DNA of 55,620 nucleotides from Henriciella sp. GTDB taxonomy: Bacteria; Pseudomonadota; Alphaproteobacteria; Caulobacterales; Hyphomonadaceae. Below, piece by piece: positions 35,513 through 43,625 of the stretch. Within the stretch, counting starts at the first letter, position 1. Each line of letters begins with the position of its first letter. The stretch is taken from positions 1 to 55,620 of the forward strand of contig JALUWJ010000140.1 of NCBI GenBank assembly GCA_027019605.1. The letters are read 5' to 3'. The notes under the pieces are model-generated. The model did not search any database. It was not told the origin of the DNA and saw nothing but the letters and a program-made list of their open reading frames with translations. The position numbers and the translations under genes are program-made.

Positions 35513-36552
35513 GCCCAGCGTAGATCCGGTGCTTGGTTACCTCCGCGAACAGCGACGAGTCGGACTGGCGTGTCACCTTCATTGTGAAACGATCGCTCCG
35601 AGCCTTGCGGGAATGTCACCGTATCGCCTGGCGTAAGCGTCGTACTTTGACCGTCAATCTCAATCGCCAAGGCGCCTACGTGCACGAAATGTACGTCGGC
35701 CGCGCTCAGGTTGTGAGTCGGGACACGAGCGCCGGGCGCAATCTCGATTTCGCTCAACGTAAAGCCATGTGGCCAGTTAATTGGGGCTGGACCGATGAGG
35801 CAGGTTTCCGAGACACCTTCAATCTCATCCATCGCACCTTTGTGCTGGCCTTCTGATGCACGGATGACGCAGCTTGCAAGTTGTTCATCCGAATAGACGT
35901 CGAGCGCGGCGACCTGTTCTCGCGTTGTCACTGGCATGGGCGATTTTCCGGTCGGAACCGTCTCCCCTTTATTGGAGTCAATCAACATGCCATCTTCCAA
36001 CAGGATCAGTCCGAAGTCGCGTGCCATGTCGAACACTTTTGGCGCCCAAAGAACGCGGCCCGGATCGTCCCCTCCGAGTACGGCCCAGAGATAGCCAATA
36101 TCATCGCCAATGTTCGTAAATCCGCGAAAAACTTTGGTCGGGATCGAAATTAAGTCGCCAGGAGCGAGCTCAATCTGCGCATCCTCTCCATGCTCACCAA
36201 GATCGAAGCGCCATCGCCCCGAATGCACGTAAAAAACCTCCACGGTGTCATGGCTGTGCTGTGAATTGGTGCATCGGGGGGGCTGGCGCGCCCCGCCAAT
36301 ATTGAACCCGTGTGGCTCTGCGATATGGACATGCTGATTGGGGTTCTCTGAGACGCCCGGACCGATAATGGTGAAGTTTTCTTTCTTATCAGACCCGGGG
36401 GTTCGGGTATCGATAAAAGCATCAAAACAGGGCTTGAGATCGGCGTAGCGCACGACTCGATCTTCGATCCGCAATCGACTTGTCATAGCGGTTTCAGACA
36501 TGTGATTATCCTTATCAGCGGCAGTCGAAATGCCGGATGCGTTCCTGGTCAT
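35509..36552 (-). CDS. Double-cupin protein, gentisate-dioxygenase-like fold
   Basis: 347 residues with two beta-barrel cupin modules. The first has a metal motif HSHDTVEVFYVHSGRWRF (about 98-115, His-x-His...Glu) and a later PTKVFRGFTNIGDDIG. The second (about 265-345) has PGARVPTHNLSAADVHFVHVGALAIEI and PGDTVTFPQGSERSFHNEG, without a full metal set. The layout recalls bicupin dioxygenases or isomerases, but specificity cannot be read. An internal ATG at 36501 has a better AAGGAT site and would remove 17 residues; the first ATG is in a TAATG overlap with the hydrolase stop. Confidence 0.8.
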   Translation of the reverse strand: MTRNASGISTAADKDNHMSETAMTSRLRIEDRVVRYADLKPCFDAFIDTRTPGSDKKENFTIIGPGVSENPNQHVHIAEPHGFNIGGARQPPRCTNSQHSHDTVEVFYVHSGRWRFDLGEHGEDAQIELAPGDLISIPTKVFRGFTNIGDDIGYLWAVLGGDDPGRVLWAPKVFDMARDFGLILLEDGMLIDSNKGETVPTGKSPMPVTTREQVAALDVYSDEQLASCVIRASEGQHKGAMDEIEGVSETCLIGPAPINWPHGFTLSEIEIAPGARVPTHNLSAADVHFVHVGALAIEIDGQSTTLTPGDTVTFPQGSERSFHNEGDTPVRLVAVRGGNQAPDLRWA

Positions 36553-37313
36553 TATTCGTTTTCCAAAAGTGTGAGCTGGTGGTTTCCAGTCTGAGTCATG
36601 CGCGCGGGTGGGGCATTTAGCAGCGCCAGCAACGCGTCATTGACCTGATCTGGCTGCTCAAGCGTCGATATATGGCCGCAGGTATCGATGATCTTTAGTC
36701 TGGCATGGGGTATACGAGATTGAATCTCAACGTGGCGCTCGACGGGGCAAACCCGATCATCACTACCCGCGATTAATAGGGTGGGACAAGCAATCTGACC
36801 AATCCAATCGCGGTAATCAGATCGAACAGTCAGAGCCATGGTCTGTCGACAGAATACATTTTTGCCGAGTGCCATTCCCATTTGTTCGAGAATTTGTAAG
36901 CGATCTTCCGTGCGATTTTCTGGCGCTAGATATTGAGGTTTTAGCTCGTCTCGGATGACCAAATCCAGATCGCCGGCAGCGACTCGACCAAGCTGTTTTT
37001 TTCGCGCAGGGCCAGCTGCATCTGCACGCGCGGTTGTATTCATCAGGGCAAGATGAGTGACACGATGCGGTGCTTGGCGGCAAATCTCTAAGGCAACGAT
37101 GCCGCCCATAGATAACCCAGCAAGCGCAAAGCGTTTGGGGGCTGCAGCGAGAACTTGCGTAGCGAGGCGCTCGATAGAGCAGGCCTGAGTAAGGTCGCCC
37201 ACGCTGCAATCAATGCCCTGACCGCTGAGAGCATCGACTTGCGGCGTGAACAGGCGGTGGTCACACATAAAGCCTGGCAAGAAGACAATTGATTGATTTC
37301 TCATTGGCGCCAT
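36552..37313 (-). CDS. Alpha/beta-fold hydrolase
   Basis: 253 residues. The nucleophile elbow GLSMGG (about 67-72), acid GSDDRVCP (about 184-191), and histidine CGHISTLEQP (about 211-220) form a complete catalytic triad. Relatives include enol-lactone and ester hydrolases. It is the first gene of the leftward operon, 35 bp from operator O5, followed by cupin, SDR, SnoaL and amidohydrolase genes with overlapping ends. The start could also be three codons later. Confidence 0.88.
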   Translation of the reverse strand: MAPMRNQSIVFLPGFMCDHRLFTPQVDALSGQGIDCSVGDLTQACSIERLATQVLAAAPKRFALAGLSMGGIVALEICRQAPHRVTHLALMNTTARADAAGPARKKQLGRVAAGDLDLVIRDELKPQYLAPENRTEDRLQILEQMGMALGKNVFCRQTMALTVRSDYRDWIGQIACPTLLIAGSDDRVCPVERHVEIQSRIPHARLKIIDTCGHISTLEQPDQVNDALLALLNAPPARMTQTGNHQLTLLENE

Positions 37314-37347
37314 CCCGATAATCAGAATAGAGACAGATAATCATATA

Positions 37348-37363
37348 TTGCATTCGAATGCAA
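37348..37363. promoter_or_regulatory. Operator O5 for the LacI-family regulator
   Basis: TTGCATTCGAATGCAA, perfect palindrome identical to O3, upstream of the five-gene leftward operon. Confidence 0.85.
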
Positions 37364-37402
37364 AACTGAATTCGTGCAATTCAGCTCGAACGCCAAAAAT
37401 CT

Positions 37403-38425
37403 TTACGGTGACGGTAGCCCACGAATTTCAGCGAGGCGTTCGAGGACGTCCAAACCTTGTTGTTTGAGATAGTATGGCAAATCGATCAAAACCCAATTCT
37501 CTGCGAGTTTGTCTCCGGCGCGGCGGTAGACGTCGACCACGCGCATCTCGCTTGATCGAGCTGCCTCCGGAAGACCGAGAAAACCACCCAAGTTCCGGTT
37601 GCTTAGGTTCGCCCAGCCGAAGAATCCACCATACTCGCCTTCCGCGAACCGAGCAACGTGACCATTATAGGTTTTATCACTCAAGTTGATCCGAAATGGA
37701 TGTTGATGCTGAGCTTGATACCGCTCAATCGTATAGCTTGCCCCAATGCCACATGGGCCATACCAGGTCATATCCTCATGCCATGTGCGAGCGAGCAGTT
37801 CCGGAGGACATTTTTCACCTGTGATATGATTGATCGAGTTTAAATCTGCGATCATCTGATTGATCAGCTCCATGGTTTTTCGTGTTTCACCTTCATCTTG
37901 CACCTCGAAGAGGCGCCCGTCATGAGTCGCTGGTCCGGGATAGACAAAAAATGAACCGGTCATCGGCGGCAACGGATAGACCCCAGCCTCATGCATCAGA
38001 CCCAGTAAGTCGAAGAATAACGCACTTTCGACGATCTGATCTCCATCTACCCGCGTGAATTCAGCATAACGTAAGTGCGCTAGGCGTCCGGTCTTGGGAA
38101 TGTTCAACCAATCTTTGTCGAACAGCCCGACAAAATGGCCCATGCTGCAGGTCCACACGGATTGCCCTTCATCGACATCATTGGTTCCGGCGAAGAACAC
38201 GTCCTCCCGCCTTTGAATATGTGTGAGAGACTGCCGCAATGGGTGCCAGAAATCGCCGATGACGGTTTCGAACCCAGACTTCTCATAGAACGGATGCATG
38301 CTGCGCCAGGTATAGTCTGACGAAATCGCGTTTAGGCTAACCTGGTTCAGGTCCTTGTCACTGGCGGAATCAAATGTGGCCATATGCGTTCGGACCACTT
38401 GTTTCGCTGTCTGCAATCTGTTCAT
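37403..38425 (-). CDS. Double SnoaL-like (ester cyclase) protein B
   Basis: 340 residues from the ATG 7 nt after GAGG; longer starts reach into the operator region. Two SnoaL/NTF2 halves, about 10-160 and 190-335. The second carries DMTWYGPCGIGASYTIERYQ and QHPFRINL, shared with the divergent protein C. The C-terminus ends LPYYLKQQGLDVLERL. It is divergent from protein C across operator O6, so the pair is jointly controlled. Enzymatic role unknown; the family favours cyclase, isomerase or hydratase chemistry. Confidence 0.8.
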   Translation of the reverse strand: MNRLQTAKQVVRTHMATFDSASDKDLNQVSLNAISSDYTWRSMHPFYEKSGFETVIGDFWHPLRQSLTHIQRREDVFFAGTNDVDEGQSVWTCSMGHFVGLFDKDWLNIPKTGRLAHLRYAEFTRVDGDQIVESALFFDLLGLMHEAGVYPLPPMTGSFFVYPGPATHDGRLFEVQDEGETRKTMELINQMIADLNSINHITGEKCPPELLARTWHEDMTWYGPCGIGASYTIERYQAQHQHPFRINLSDKTYNGHVARFAEGEYGGFFGWANLSNRNLGGFLGLPEAARSSEMRVVDVYRRAGDKLAENWVLIDLPYYLKQQGLDVLERLAEIRGLPSP

Positions 38426-38456
38426 TACAATCCTCTTTCTCCAAGGTTTAGCCAAA

Positions 38457-38472
38457 TTGACTTCGAATGCAA
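38457..38472. promoter_or_regulatory. Operator O6 for the LacI-family regulator
   Basis: TTGACTTCGAATGCAA, between the divergent double-SnoaL genes, 31 bp from the leftward ATG and 97 bp from the rightward one; the exact inverse of O2. Confidence 0.8.
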
Positions 38473-38569
38473 TCCTGCTAAGCGGTGGTTTTGAGTGCGA
38501 TCATGCTCCGTGCTCGAGCTTGTCCGAAATAGATGTATCCCATCATCCCAACCCGATGAGAGTAATGTG

Positions 38570-39607
38570 ATGAATAAGCAAGATCTGAAAGCTGTGTTCG
38601 CACCGTTTCGAATGGCTACAGCGACGTTTGCATCTGACACCGTTCGGACCGCCTTCCAGGATATTTTTGCACCGGATGTAGAATTCAAAATGTGCCATCC
38701 ATTTGGGACGATGACTGGAGCGGAGGCATTCTACGAGACCTGCTATCAACCATTGTTCACGGCACTGCCGGACCTAGAACGACGGGAAATGATCCTGCTC
38801 GCGGGTCAATCACCTGAAGGGGAAGACTGGGTCGCGACGATGGGGAATTATATGGGCACCTTTCTGGCGCCCTTTTTGGACATTCCGCCGACGGGCCATC
38901 TGGTTCATATGCGCTATCACGAGTTCTTCCGTTTCGAAGAAGGTAAAGTGGTCGAGGTTCAAGCAATTTGGGATCTGCCGGAAGTTATGATGCAGGCTGG
39001 GGCCTGGCCGATGGCGCCGCAGCTTGGCGGGTTTTTGTGTACCCCCGCGCCAATGAGTGGAGATGGCTTATCCGCTTCTGGGGACGGTCATCAAGCCTAT
39101 CATCATGTCACGCAAATGCTTGATGATCTATGCAAGCATCCGGCCGATCCAGATCCACGCGTGATGAACTTGGATAGCTATTGGCATCCGCGATTCAATT
39201 GGTACGGACCTTGTGGTATCGGCACGGCCCGGGGGATATCTGGGTTTCGCAACTGGCATCAAATCCCATTTTTGCGGGCAATGCCCGACCGCAAGCTCGA
39301 TGAAATGGGTGACCTGAAATCGCATTGGATTTCAGAGGGCGATTATACGAGTGAAACTGGTTGGCCAAACATGCGCCTGACCCTCACGGATGATGGCTGG
39401 ATGGGGATCGCGCCGGCGGGCCGTGAAGTCTTGTTACGAAGCCTCGATTTTTGGCGGCTGGAAAACGGTTTGATCCGCGAGAACTGGGTACTGGTCGACT
39501 TGCTGGATTTGTATGCGCAAGTCGGCGTTGATGTCCTTGCGCGTCTGCGTGAATTCAACAAGGCACGCAATATCTCTACTATCCGTCTGCCCCCTGGTTT
39601 GAGTTAA
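38570..39607 (+). CDS. Double SnoaL-like (ester cyclase) protein C
   Basis: 345 residues from the ATG of MNKQDLKAVF; a longer frame begins near the operator and lacks a homologous leader. Two SnoaL/NTF2 halves, with the first containing FAPDVEFKMCHPFGTMTGAEAFYE and the second FNWYGPCGIGTARGISGFRNWHQIPF, the same motif as in protein B. It ends VDLLDLYAQVGVDVLARL, again like B. B and C are clearly paralogues, probably acting on related cyclic intermediates or as subunits. Last gene of the recognised regulon. Confidence 0.8.
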   Translation: MNKQDLKAVFAPFRMATATFASDTVRTAFQDIFAPDVEFKMCHPFGTMTGAEAFYETCYQPLFTALPDLERREMILLAGQSPEGEDWVATMGNYMGTFLAPFLDIPPTGHLVHMRYHEFFRFEEGKVVEVQAIWDLPEVMMQAGAWPMAPQLGGFLCTPAPMSGDGLSASGDGHQAYHHVTQMLDDLCKHPADPDPRVMNLDSYWHPRFNWYGPCGIGTARGISGFRNWHQIPFLRAMPDRKLDEMGDLKSHWISEGDYTSETGWPNMRLTLTDDGWMGIAPAGREVLLRSLDFWRLENGLIRENWVLVDLLDLYAQVGVDVLARLREFNKARNISTIRLPPGLS

Positions 39608-39761
39608 AGAGCGGCCATAAGAGCGTCAGCGGGTCCCCGATAAAATCCAATTGAGAAGATTTGCTAGCTCACAGCGCGTTTCGAGATTCTGCTACGCGAG
39701 CAAAAGGAGGCATTAGTTTGGAGGCTTTCCTAATTTGCTTCCATCCGCTTAAACCTAGATC

Positions 39762-40709
39762 ATGAGAACACTGGTTTTGGGCGTCGGGGGAATGATCGGT
39801 GATGCGGTTGCCGCCTCGCTTGCCCAGAGCGGCCACGAAGTTTTTTGCGTATCCCGCTCGGCGGAGTCTGATGAGCTCAACGGGATAGTCTACAAAAGAG
39901 CTGATCGAAACGATCCAGATCAAATTGCACTGCTCGTAAACACTTTGGGAATTGATGTTGTTGTTGACGTGATTGCTTACGATGTAACCTCGACACAAAA
40001 CCTACTGACCTCGCTAGCAGCTAAAATAGACCAGTACGTGCTTCTGAGCTCATGTGATGTGTATCGAAACTACGGACTGATACATCAAACAGAAATGGGA
40101 AAGCCCGATCCCTCTCCTTTGCGCGAAGACAGCCCGATCAGGTCGCATTTGTATCCTTATCGGTTAGCTCCAGCACGCCGGAAAGATGACCCTCAAAGAT
40201 GGTTGGACGATTACGATAAAATTCCGATTGAAGCGGCTGCCCGCACGTTTGACGGTAAATGGACAATCCTGCGCTTACCAATGGTCTACGGCCCAGGTGA
40301 TCCCCAGAAACGGTTTGAACGGGCAATACGACCCTTGTTGGCTGGCGCAGAGACGATAGTGGTTCCGGCTTCCTGGCTAAATTGGACGACGACATATGGA
40401 TACGTCGGTAATGTAGCGTCGGCGATTGCAGCATCTGTTGGAAACTCTGATTTCGAAAATCGTACATTCAACGTGGTGGATAGAGAGCCAAAACCTCACA
40501 GAGAGTGGCTTTCTGACTTTGCGAAACTGATTGGCTGGAGTGGTCAGGTCACAGAAACCGACGATCCAAATCATCCGATCTCCGTTGCTACCTCTCCCCT
40601 TGACTTAAAAATACCGCTGCTTGTGTCAGGACAAAGGATGTTGGATTTTACAACGTATCGACCAACGCTATCGCATCAGGAAGCGTTACGAAACACCATC
40701 GCGGCTTAG
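39762..40709 (+). CDS. NAD-dependent epimerase/dehydratase-like protein (extended SDR)
   Basis: 315 residues. The Rossmann start MRTLVLGVGGMIGDAVAASL matches GxxGxxG, a VLLSSCDVY strand follows, and ILRLPMVYGPGDPQKRF with NWTTTYGYVGNVASAI is typical of extended SDRs. The canonical YxxxK is not clear, so it may be an atypical NmrA- or isoflavone-reductase-like reader of NAD(P). It has no LacI operator and is separated by 154 bp from the SnoaL gene, so membership in the regulon is doubtful. Confidence 0.75.
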   Translation: MRTLVLGVGGMIGDAVAASLAQSGHEVFCVSRSAESDELNGIVYKRADRNDPDQIALLVNTLGIDVVVDVIAYDVTSTQNLLTSLAAKIDQYVLLSSCDVYRNYGLIHQTEMGKPDPSPLREDSPIRSHLYPYRLAPARRKDDPQRWLDDYDKIPIEAAARTFDGKWTILRLPMVYGPGDPQKRFERAIRPLLAGAETIVVPASWLNWTTTYGYVGNVASAIAASVGNSDFENRTFNVVDREPKPHREWLSDFAKLIGWSGQVTETDDPNHPISVATSPLDLKIPLLVSGQRMLDFTTYRPTLSHQEALRNTIAA

Positions 40710-40801
40710 CGAGCAAAAGCATGGGTAATCGGGCGGGCTGTTAGCCAATCGAGCTCCTGATAAGTTTGTAGCATTGGACTGCGGACATGAAGGAGAATAC
40801 G

Positions 40802-40870
40802 ATGAACGTGTTTATTGGATTGGATGTCTCATTGTCTTGCAGAGCCGAACCGCGTAGAGGCGGGGTTTGA
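40802..40870 (+). pseudogene. IS110-family transposase N-terminal remnant
   Basis: AAGGAGAATACG followed by ATG encodes MNVFIGLDVSLSC, the start of IS110-type DEDD transposases including the first catalytic Asp (GLDVS). After ten to twelve codons the frame turns into unrelated sequence and stops at residue 22. The rest of the transposase is gone, so this is a scar of a past insertion or deletion next to the accessory region. Confidence 0.6.
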
Positions 40871-40894
40871 ATGGTAATTTTTACAATAGGCTGA

Positions 40895-41338
40895 ATGATG
40901 CAGTGGCAGGTTTATCTTTCCGGTGAGATCCACACCGATTGGCGTGAGCAGATTATCGAGAGCGCGAAAGCGCATGATCTTGATATCGTGTTCTCCTCGG
41001 CCAACACCCATCATGAAAGCAGCGATGCTGCCGGGGATGTCTTGGGCAAACCCGAGGATGGTTTTTGGCGCGACCACCAGTCTGCCAAGGTCAACTCGAT
41101 CCGAATCAAAACGCTGATCCAGAAATGCGACATCGCGATTATTCGGTTTGGCGATAAATATAAGCAGTGGAATGCCGCGTTCGATGCAGGCCAGTGCGCG
41201 GCGCTGAACAAGCCTTACATCACGCTGCATGACGAGAGCATTGTTCATGCGTTGAAAGAGGTTGATGGTGCAGCTGCGGGCTGGGCGAAAACCCCCGAAC
41301 AAGTCGTCGAAATCCTGAAGTATACGCTTGGAAAATAG
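40895..41338 (+). CDS. YtoQ-family protein
   Basis: 147 residues, WQVYLSGEIHTDWREQIIESAKAHDLDIVFSSANTHHESSDAAGDVLG... to ...TPEQVVEILKYTLGK. This matches the YtoQ family of short nucleoside-2-deoxyribosyltransferase-like proteins. The pattern FRFGDKYKQWNAAFDAGQ corresponds to the region holding the family's active-site acidic residues. Substrate unknown. It starts just after an IS110 scar and precedes hemH. Confidence 0.8.
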   Translation: MMQWQVYLSGEIHTDWREQIIESAKAHDLDIVFSSANTHHESSDAAGDVLGKPEDGFWRDHQSAKVNSIRIKTLIQKCDIAIIRFGDKYKQWNAAFDAGQCAALNKPYITLHDESIVHALKEVDGAAAGWAKTPEQVVEILKYTLGK

Positions 41339-41406
41339 CCAGTAGCGCATGCGCCGCACTTGCTTATCTGCCAACCGGCTTAAATAAGCGGGCAAAGGAT
41401 GTTCTA

Positions 41407-42465
41407 ATGCCCGATACGATGATGACACCGCAATCTGTCCCCGGGGCCATCGGCCCGCTGCCTGCTGATCACCCGAAGGTGGTGCAAGGCAAGATTGGCG
41501 TTTTGTTGATCAATCTCGGAACGCCGGATGGCACAGACTATTGGTCGATGCGGCGATACCTGTCTGAATTCTTGTCAGACACCCGCGTGATCGAAGTTCC
41601 GAAACCGATCTGGCAGCTGATTCTGCAAGGGCCGATCCTGACGTTCAGACCGAGCAAGTCTGGCCGTGCGTATAAGAAAATTTGGACCGAGAATGGCTCG
41701 CCTCTCTTGTTCTATACCAAGCGCCAGGCTGAGAGGCTGAACCAGCGCATAGGTAGCGACAATCTGATCGTCGATTTTGCGATGAATTACGGCAATCCAA
41801 GCATCGCTTCCAAAGTCGTGGGCCTGAAAGAGCAGGGATGCGACCGGATCTGCGTCGTGCCGCTCTACCCGCAATACTCTGCCACGACGACGGCGAGCGT
41901 GTGCGACCGGACATTTAAAGTTCTGGCGGATATGCGCTGGCAACCGGCGCTTCGCACCGCCGCGAGTTTCCACGACCAGCCCGTCTATATTGAGGCGCTC
42001 GCCAAGACGATTTCAGCGCATCTTGCGACCCTCGATTTTGTGCCAGACAAAGTGCTGATGTCTTATCACGGCATTCCAAAAGCCTATTTCGACAAAGGCG
42101 ACCCGTATCATTGCCATTGCCACAAAACGACACGCCTGGTGGCCGAGCGCCTCGGTTGGGAAGACGGCTTTGCGATGACCACATTCCAAAGCCGGTTCGG
42201 ACCGACCAAATGGCTGGAGCCTTACACCGACAAAACGCTTGAGGCCTTACCGGGCGAGGGCGCAAAGAAAGTGGTGGTCGTCTCACCAGCCTTCATCTCT
42301 GACTGTTTGGAGACCCTGGAAGAGCTTGCCATGGAAGGCCGCGATGAATTCATGGAAGCGGGCGGCGAAGCTTATTCTGTCGTACCGTGCTTGAACGATA
42401 CAGACAGTGCGATCGATTTGATCGAGGATATCGTCCGGCGTGAGACGGCTGGCTGGATTGTCTAG
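41407..42465 (+). CDS. hemH: Ferrochelatase
   Basis: 352 residues. Inserts Fe2+ into protoporphyrin IX, the last step of heme synthesis, at the inner membrane face. Visible motifs are GVLLINLGTPD (about 31-41), VVPLYPQYSATTTASVCD (about 156-173), MSYHGIPKAYFDKGDPYHCHC with the catalytic His (about 218-238), TFQSRFGPTKWLEPYTD, and VVVVSPAFISDCLETLEEL. The length is standard. The next gene begins with a GTG 2 nt after its stop, so a two-gene operon is likely. Confidence 0.95.
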   Translation: MPDTMMTPQSVPGAIGPLPADHPKVVQGKIGVLLINLGTPDGTDYWSMRRYLSEFLSDTRVIEVPKPIWQLILQGPILTFRPSKSGRAYKKIWTENGSPLLFYTKRQAERLNQRIGSDNLIVDFAMNYGNPSIASKVVGLKEQGCDRICVVPLYPQYSATTTASVCDRTFKVLADMRWQPALRTAASFHDQPVYIEALAKTISAHLATLDFVPDKVLMSYHGIPKAYFDKGDPYHCHCHKTTRLVAERLGWEDGFAMTTFQSRFGPTKWLEPYTDKTLEALPGEGAKKVVVVSPAFISDCLETLEELAMEGRDEFMEAGGEAYSVVPCLNDTDSAIDLIEDIVRRETAGWIV

Positions 42466-42467
42466 AC

Positions 42468-42824
42468 GTGGATGACTGGGTCAAAAACGGGAAAGTTCGC
42501 GGCCGGATTACAGAAAGTGGCGCCCTTGAGGTTCGTTGTTTCGGTCTGACCACTCAAACCAAATATTATAAGCAACTGTTTCGCGAGTTTTTTCGCAAAG
42601 ATTTTCAGCGATTGCGGCCTGGCTACGGCGATTTCGATGTCCACATCGTGATGGAATATACCGGCGATGCGCCGTGGATGGATCTCGACAATCTGGCGAA
42701 AGCCTTGCTCGACAGTCTCACCGGAAACGCGTTTGAAGATGATCACCAAGTGGCACGGCTGCTGGTCGAACGGCGGGTCGGCGAGCGTGAAGGCATCTAT
42801 ATGCGCGTCATGGAGATGGACTAA
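42468..42824 (+). CDS. RusA-like endodeoxyribonuclease family protein
   Basis: 118 residues from a GTG 2 nt after hemH. The motif WMDLDNLAKALLDSLTGNAFEDDHQV (about 67-92) holds the acidic residues (DxDN, DD) by which RusA resolves Holliday junctions. RusA genes are usually of prophage origin; here it is coupled to hemH. No other phage gene is near. It converges with the HxlR gene, stops overlapping by 4 bp. Confidence 0.7.
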   Translation: MDDWVKNGKVRGRITESGALEVRCFGLTTQTKYYKQLFREFFRKDFQRLRPGYGDFDVHIVMEYTGDAPWMDLDNLAKALLDSLTGNAFEDDHQVARLLVERRVGEREGIYMRVMEMD

Positions 42825-43135
42825 GCGCTATTGTTGCCCCAAGCACGCATGGCATCGATAATCGGGCGCATATTGCGGCCTTTTTCGGTGAGCAGATATT
42901 CAGATCGCGGCGGATGCGTGTCATAGATTTTGCGCTCAACGACGCCATGATCTTCCAGCATTTTTAGCCGATTGGAGAGCGTGTTCGGCGCAATCCCGCT
43001 CAACGCGGTTTCAAAGTCCGAGAACCGCCGCGCGCCGTGATCGACCAATTCGCGAATGATCTCGCTGGTCCACCTTGATCCGATGATAAAGGCGGTTCGC
43101 GAAACCGGGCACAGAGGAAGGTTCTTTTTGGCCAT
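42821..43135 (-). CDS. HxlR-family transcriptional regulator
   Basis: 104 residues from MAKKNLPLCPVSRTAFIIGSRWT, the usual cysteine-bearing start of HxlR winged-helix proteins. The core SDFETALSGIAPNTLSNRLKMLEDHGVVERKIYDTHPPRSEYLLTEKGRNMRPII follows. The N-terminal Cys may sense electrophiles or oxidants, as in YodB/HypR. It is divergent from the MAPEG gene with paired ACTAT/ATAGT sites between. Confidence 0.9.
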   Translation of the reverse strand: MAKKNLPLCPVSRTAFIIGSRWTSEIIRELVDHGARRFSDFETALSGIAPNTLSNRLKMLEDHGVVERKIYDTHPPRSEYLLTEKGRNMRPIIDAMRAWGNNSA

Positions 43136-43169
43136 CGCCGACCTGTAGCCAATTTGCAATTTCAAATCC

Positions 43170-43197
43170 AGTTACTATAAAAAAGATAGTTACTATA
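43170..43197. promoter_or_regulatory. HxlR-type operator region
   Basis: AGTTACTATA occurs twice (43170-43179 and 43188-43197), 18 bp apart. ACTAT (43174-43178) and ATAGT (43186-43190) form an inverted repeat between them. The layout fits HxlR-family sites and lies just before AGGAGG and the MAPEG ATG. Confidence 0.6.
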
Positions 43198-43214
43198 TAC
43201 AGGAGGACAAAATT

Positions 43215-43616
43215 ATGGGTTTTGAATTACAAGCCGTGGTCTGGACGACGGTGATATTGGTCGCCCTTATCGGATTTCAGGGCGCGCTCGTCCCGGTCAA
43301 TCAAGGGTTCGCCTGGGGGCTTGGGAGCCGAGACGCGGCCCGTGAAAAAACGGCATTGCAAGCGCGAACGGCCCGCACGGTCGCCAACCATATCGAGGGC
43401 ATGCTGGTCTTTGTTCCATTGGCGCTTGTTGCCGCGATGACAGACATTTCGTCCACGCTGACGATTTGGGGGGCTGGCCTGTATTTGCTTGGCCGGGTGC
43501 TTTTTGCGCCACTGTATCTGCTCGGCGTACCTTATTTGCGGTCGCTCGTTTGGGGCGTCAGCCTGATCGGAATTCTGATGATCGGATACGAAACGGTTCG
43601 CGCTGCGATTGGCTAA
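43215..43616 (+). CDS. MAPEG-family membrane protein
   Basis: 133 residues with four membrane helices. Signature ARTARTVANHIEGMLVFVPLALVAAM (about 50-75) matches the eicosanoid/glutathione-metabolism MAPEG family (NHxE motif: NHIE). Bacterial members are mostly uncharacterised and some have glutathione transferase or peroxidase activity. Regulation by the divergent HxlR is likely, which would suit an electrophile-response role. Confidence 0.85.
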   Translation: MGFELQAVVWTTVILVALIGFQGALVPVNQGFAWGLGSRDAAREKTALQARTARTVANHIEGMLVFVPLALVAAMTDISSTLTIWGAGLYLLGRVLFAPLYLLGVPYLRSLVWGVSLIGILMIGYETVRAAIG

Positions 43617-43625
43617 ATCAGCCAA

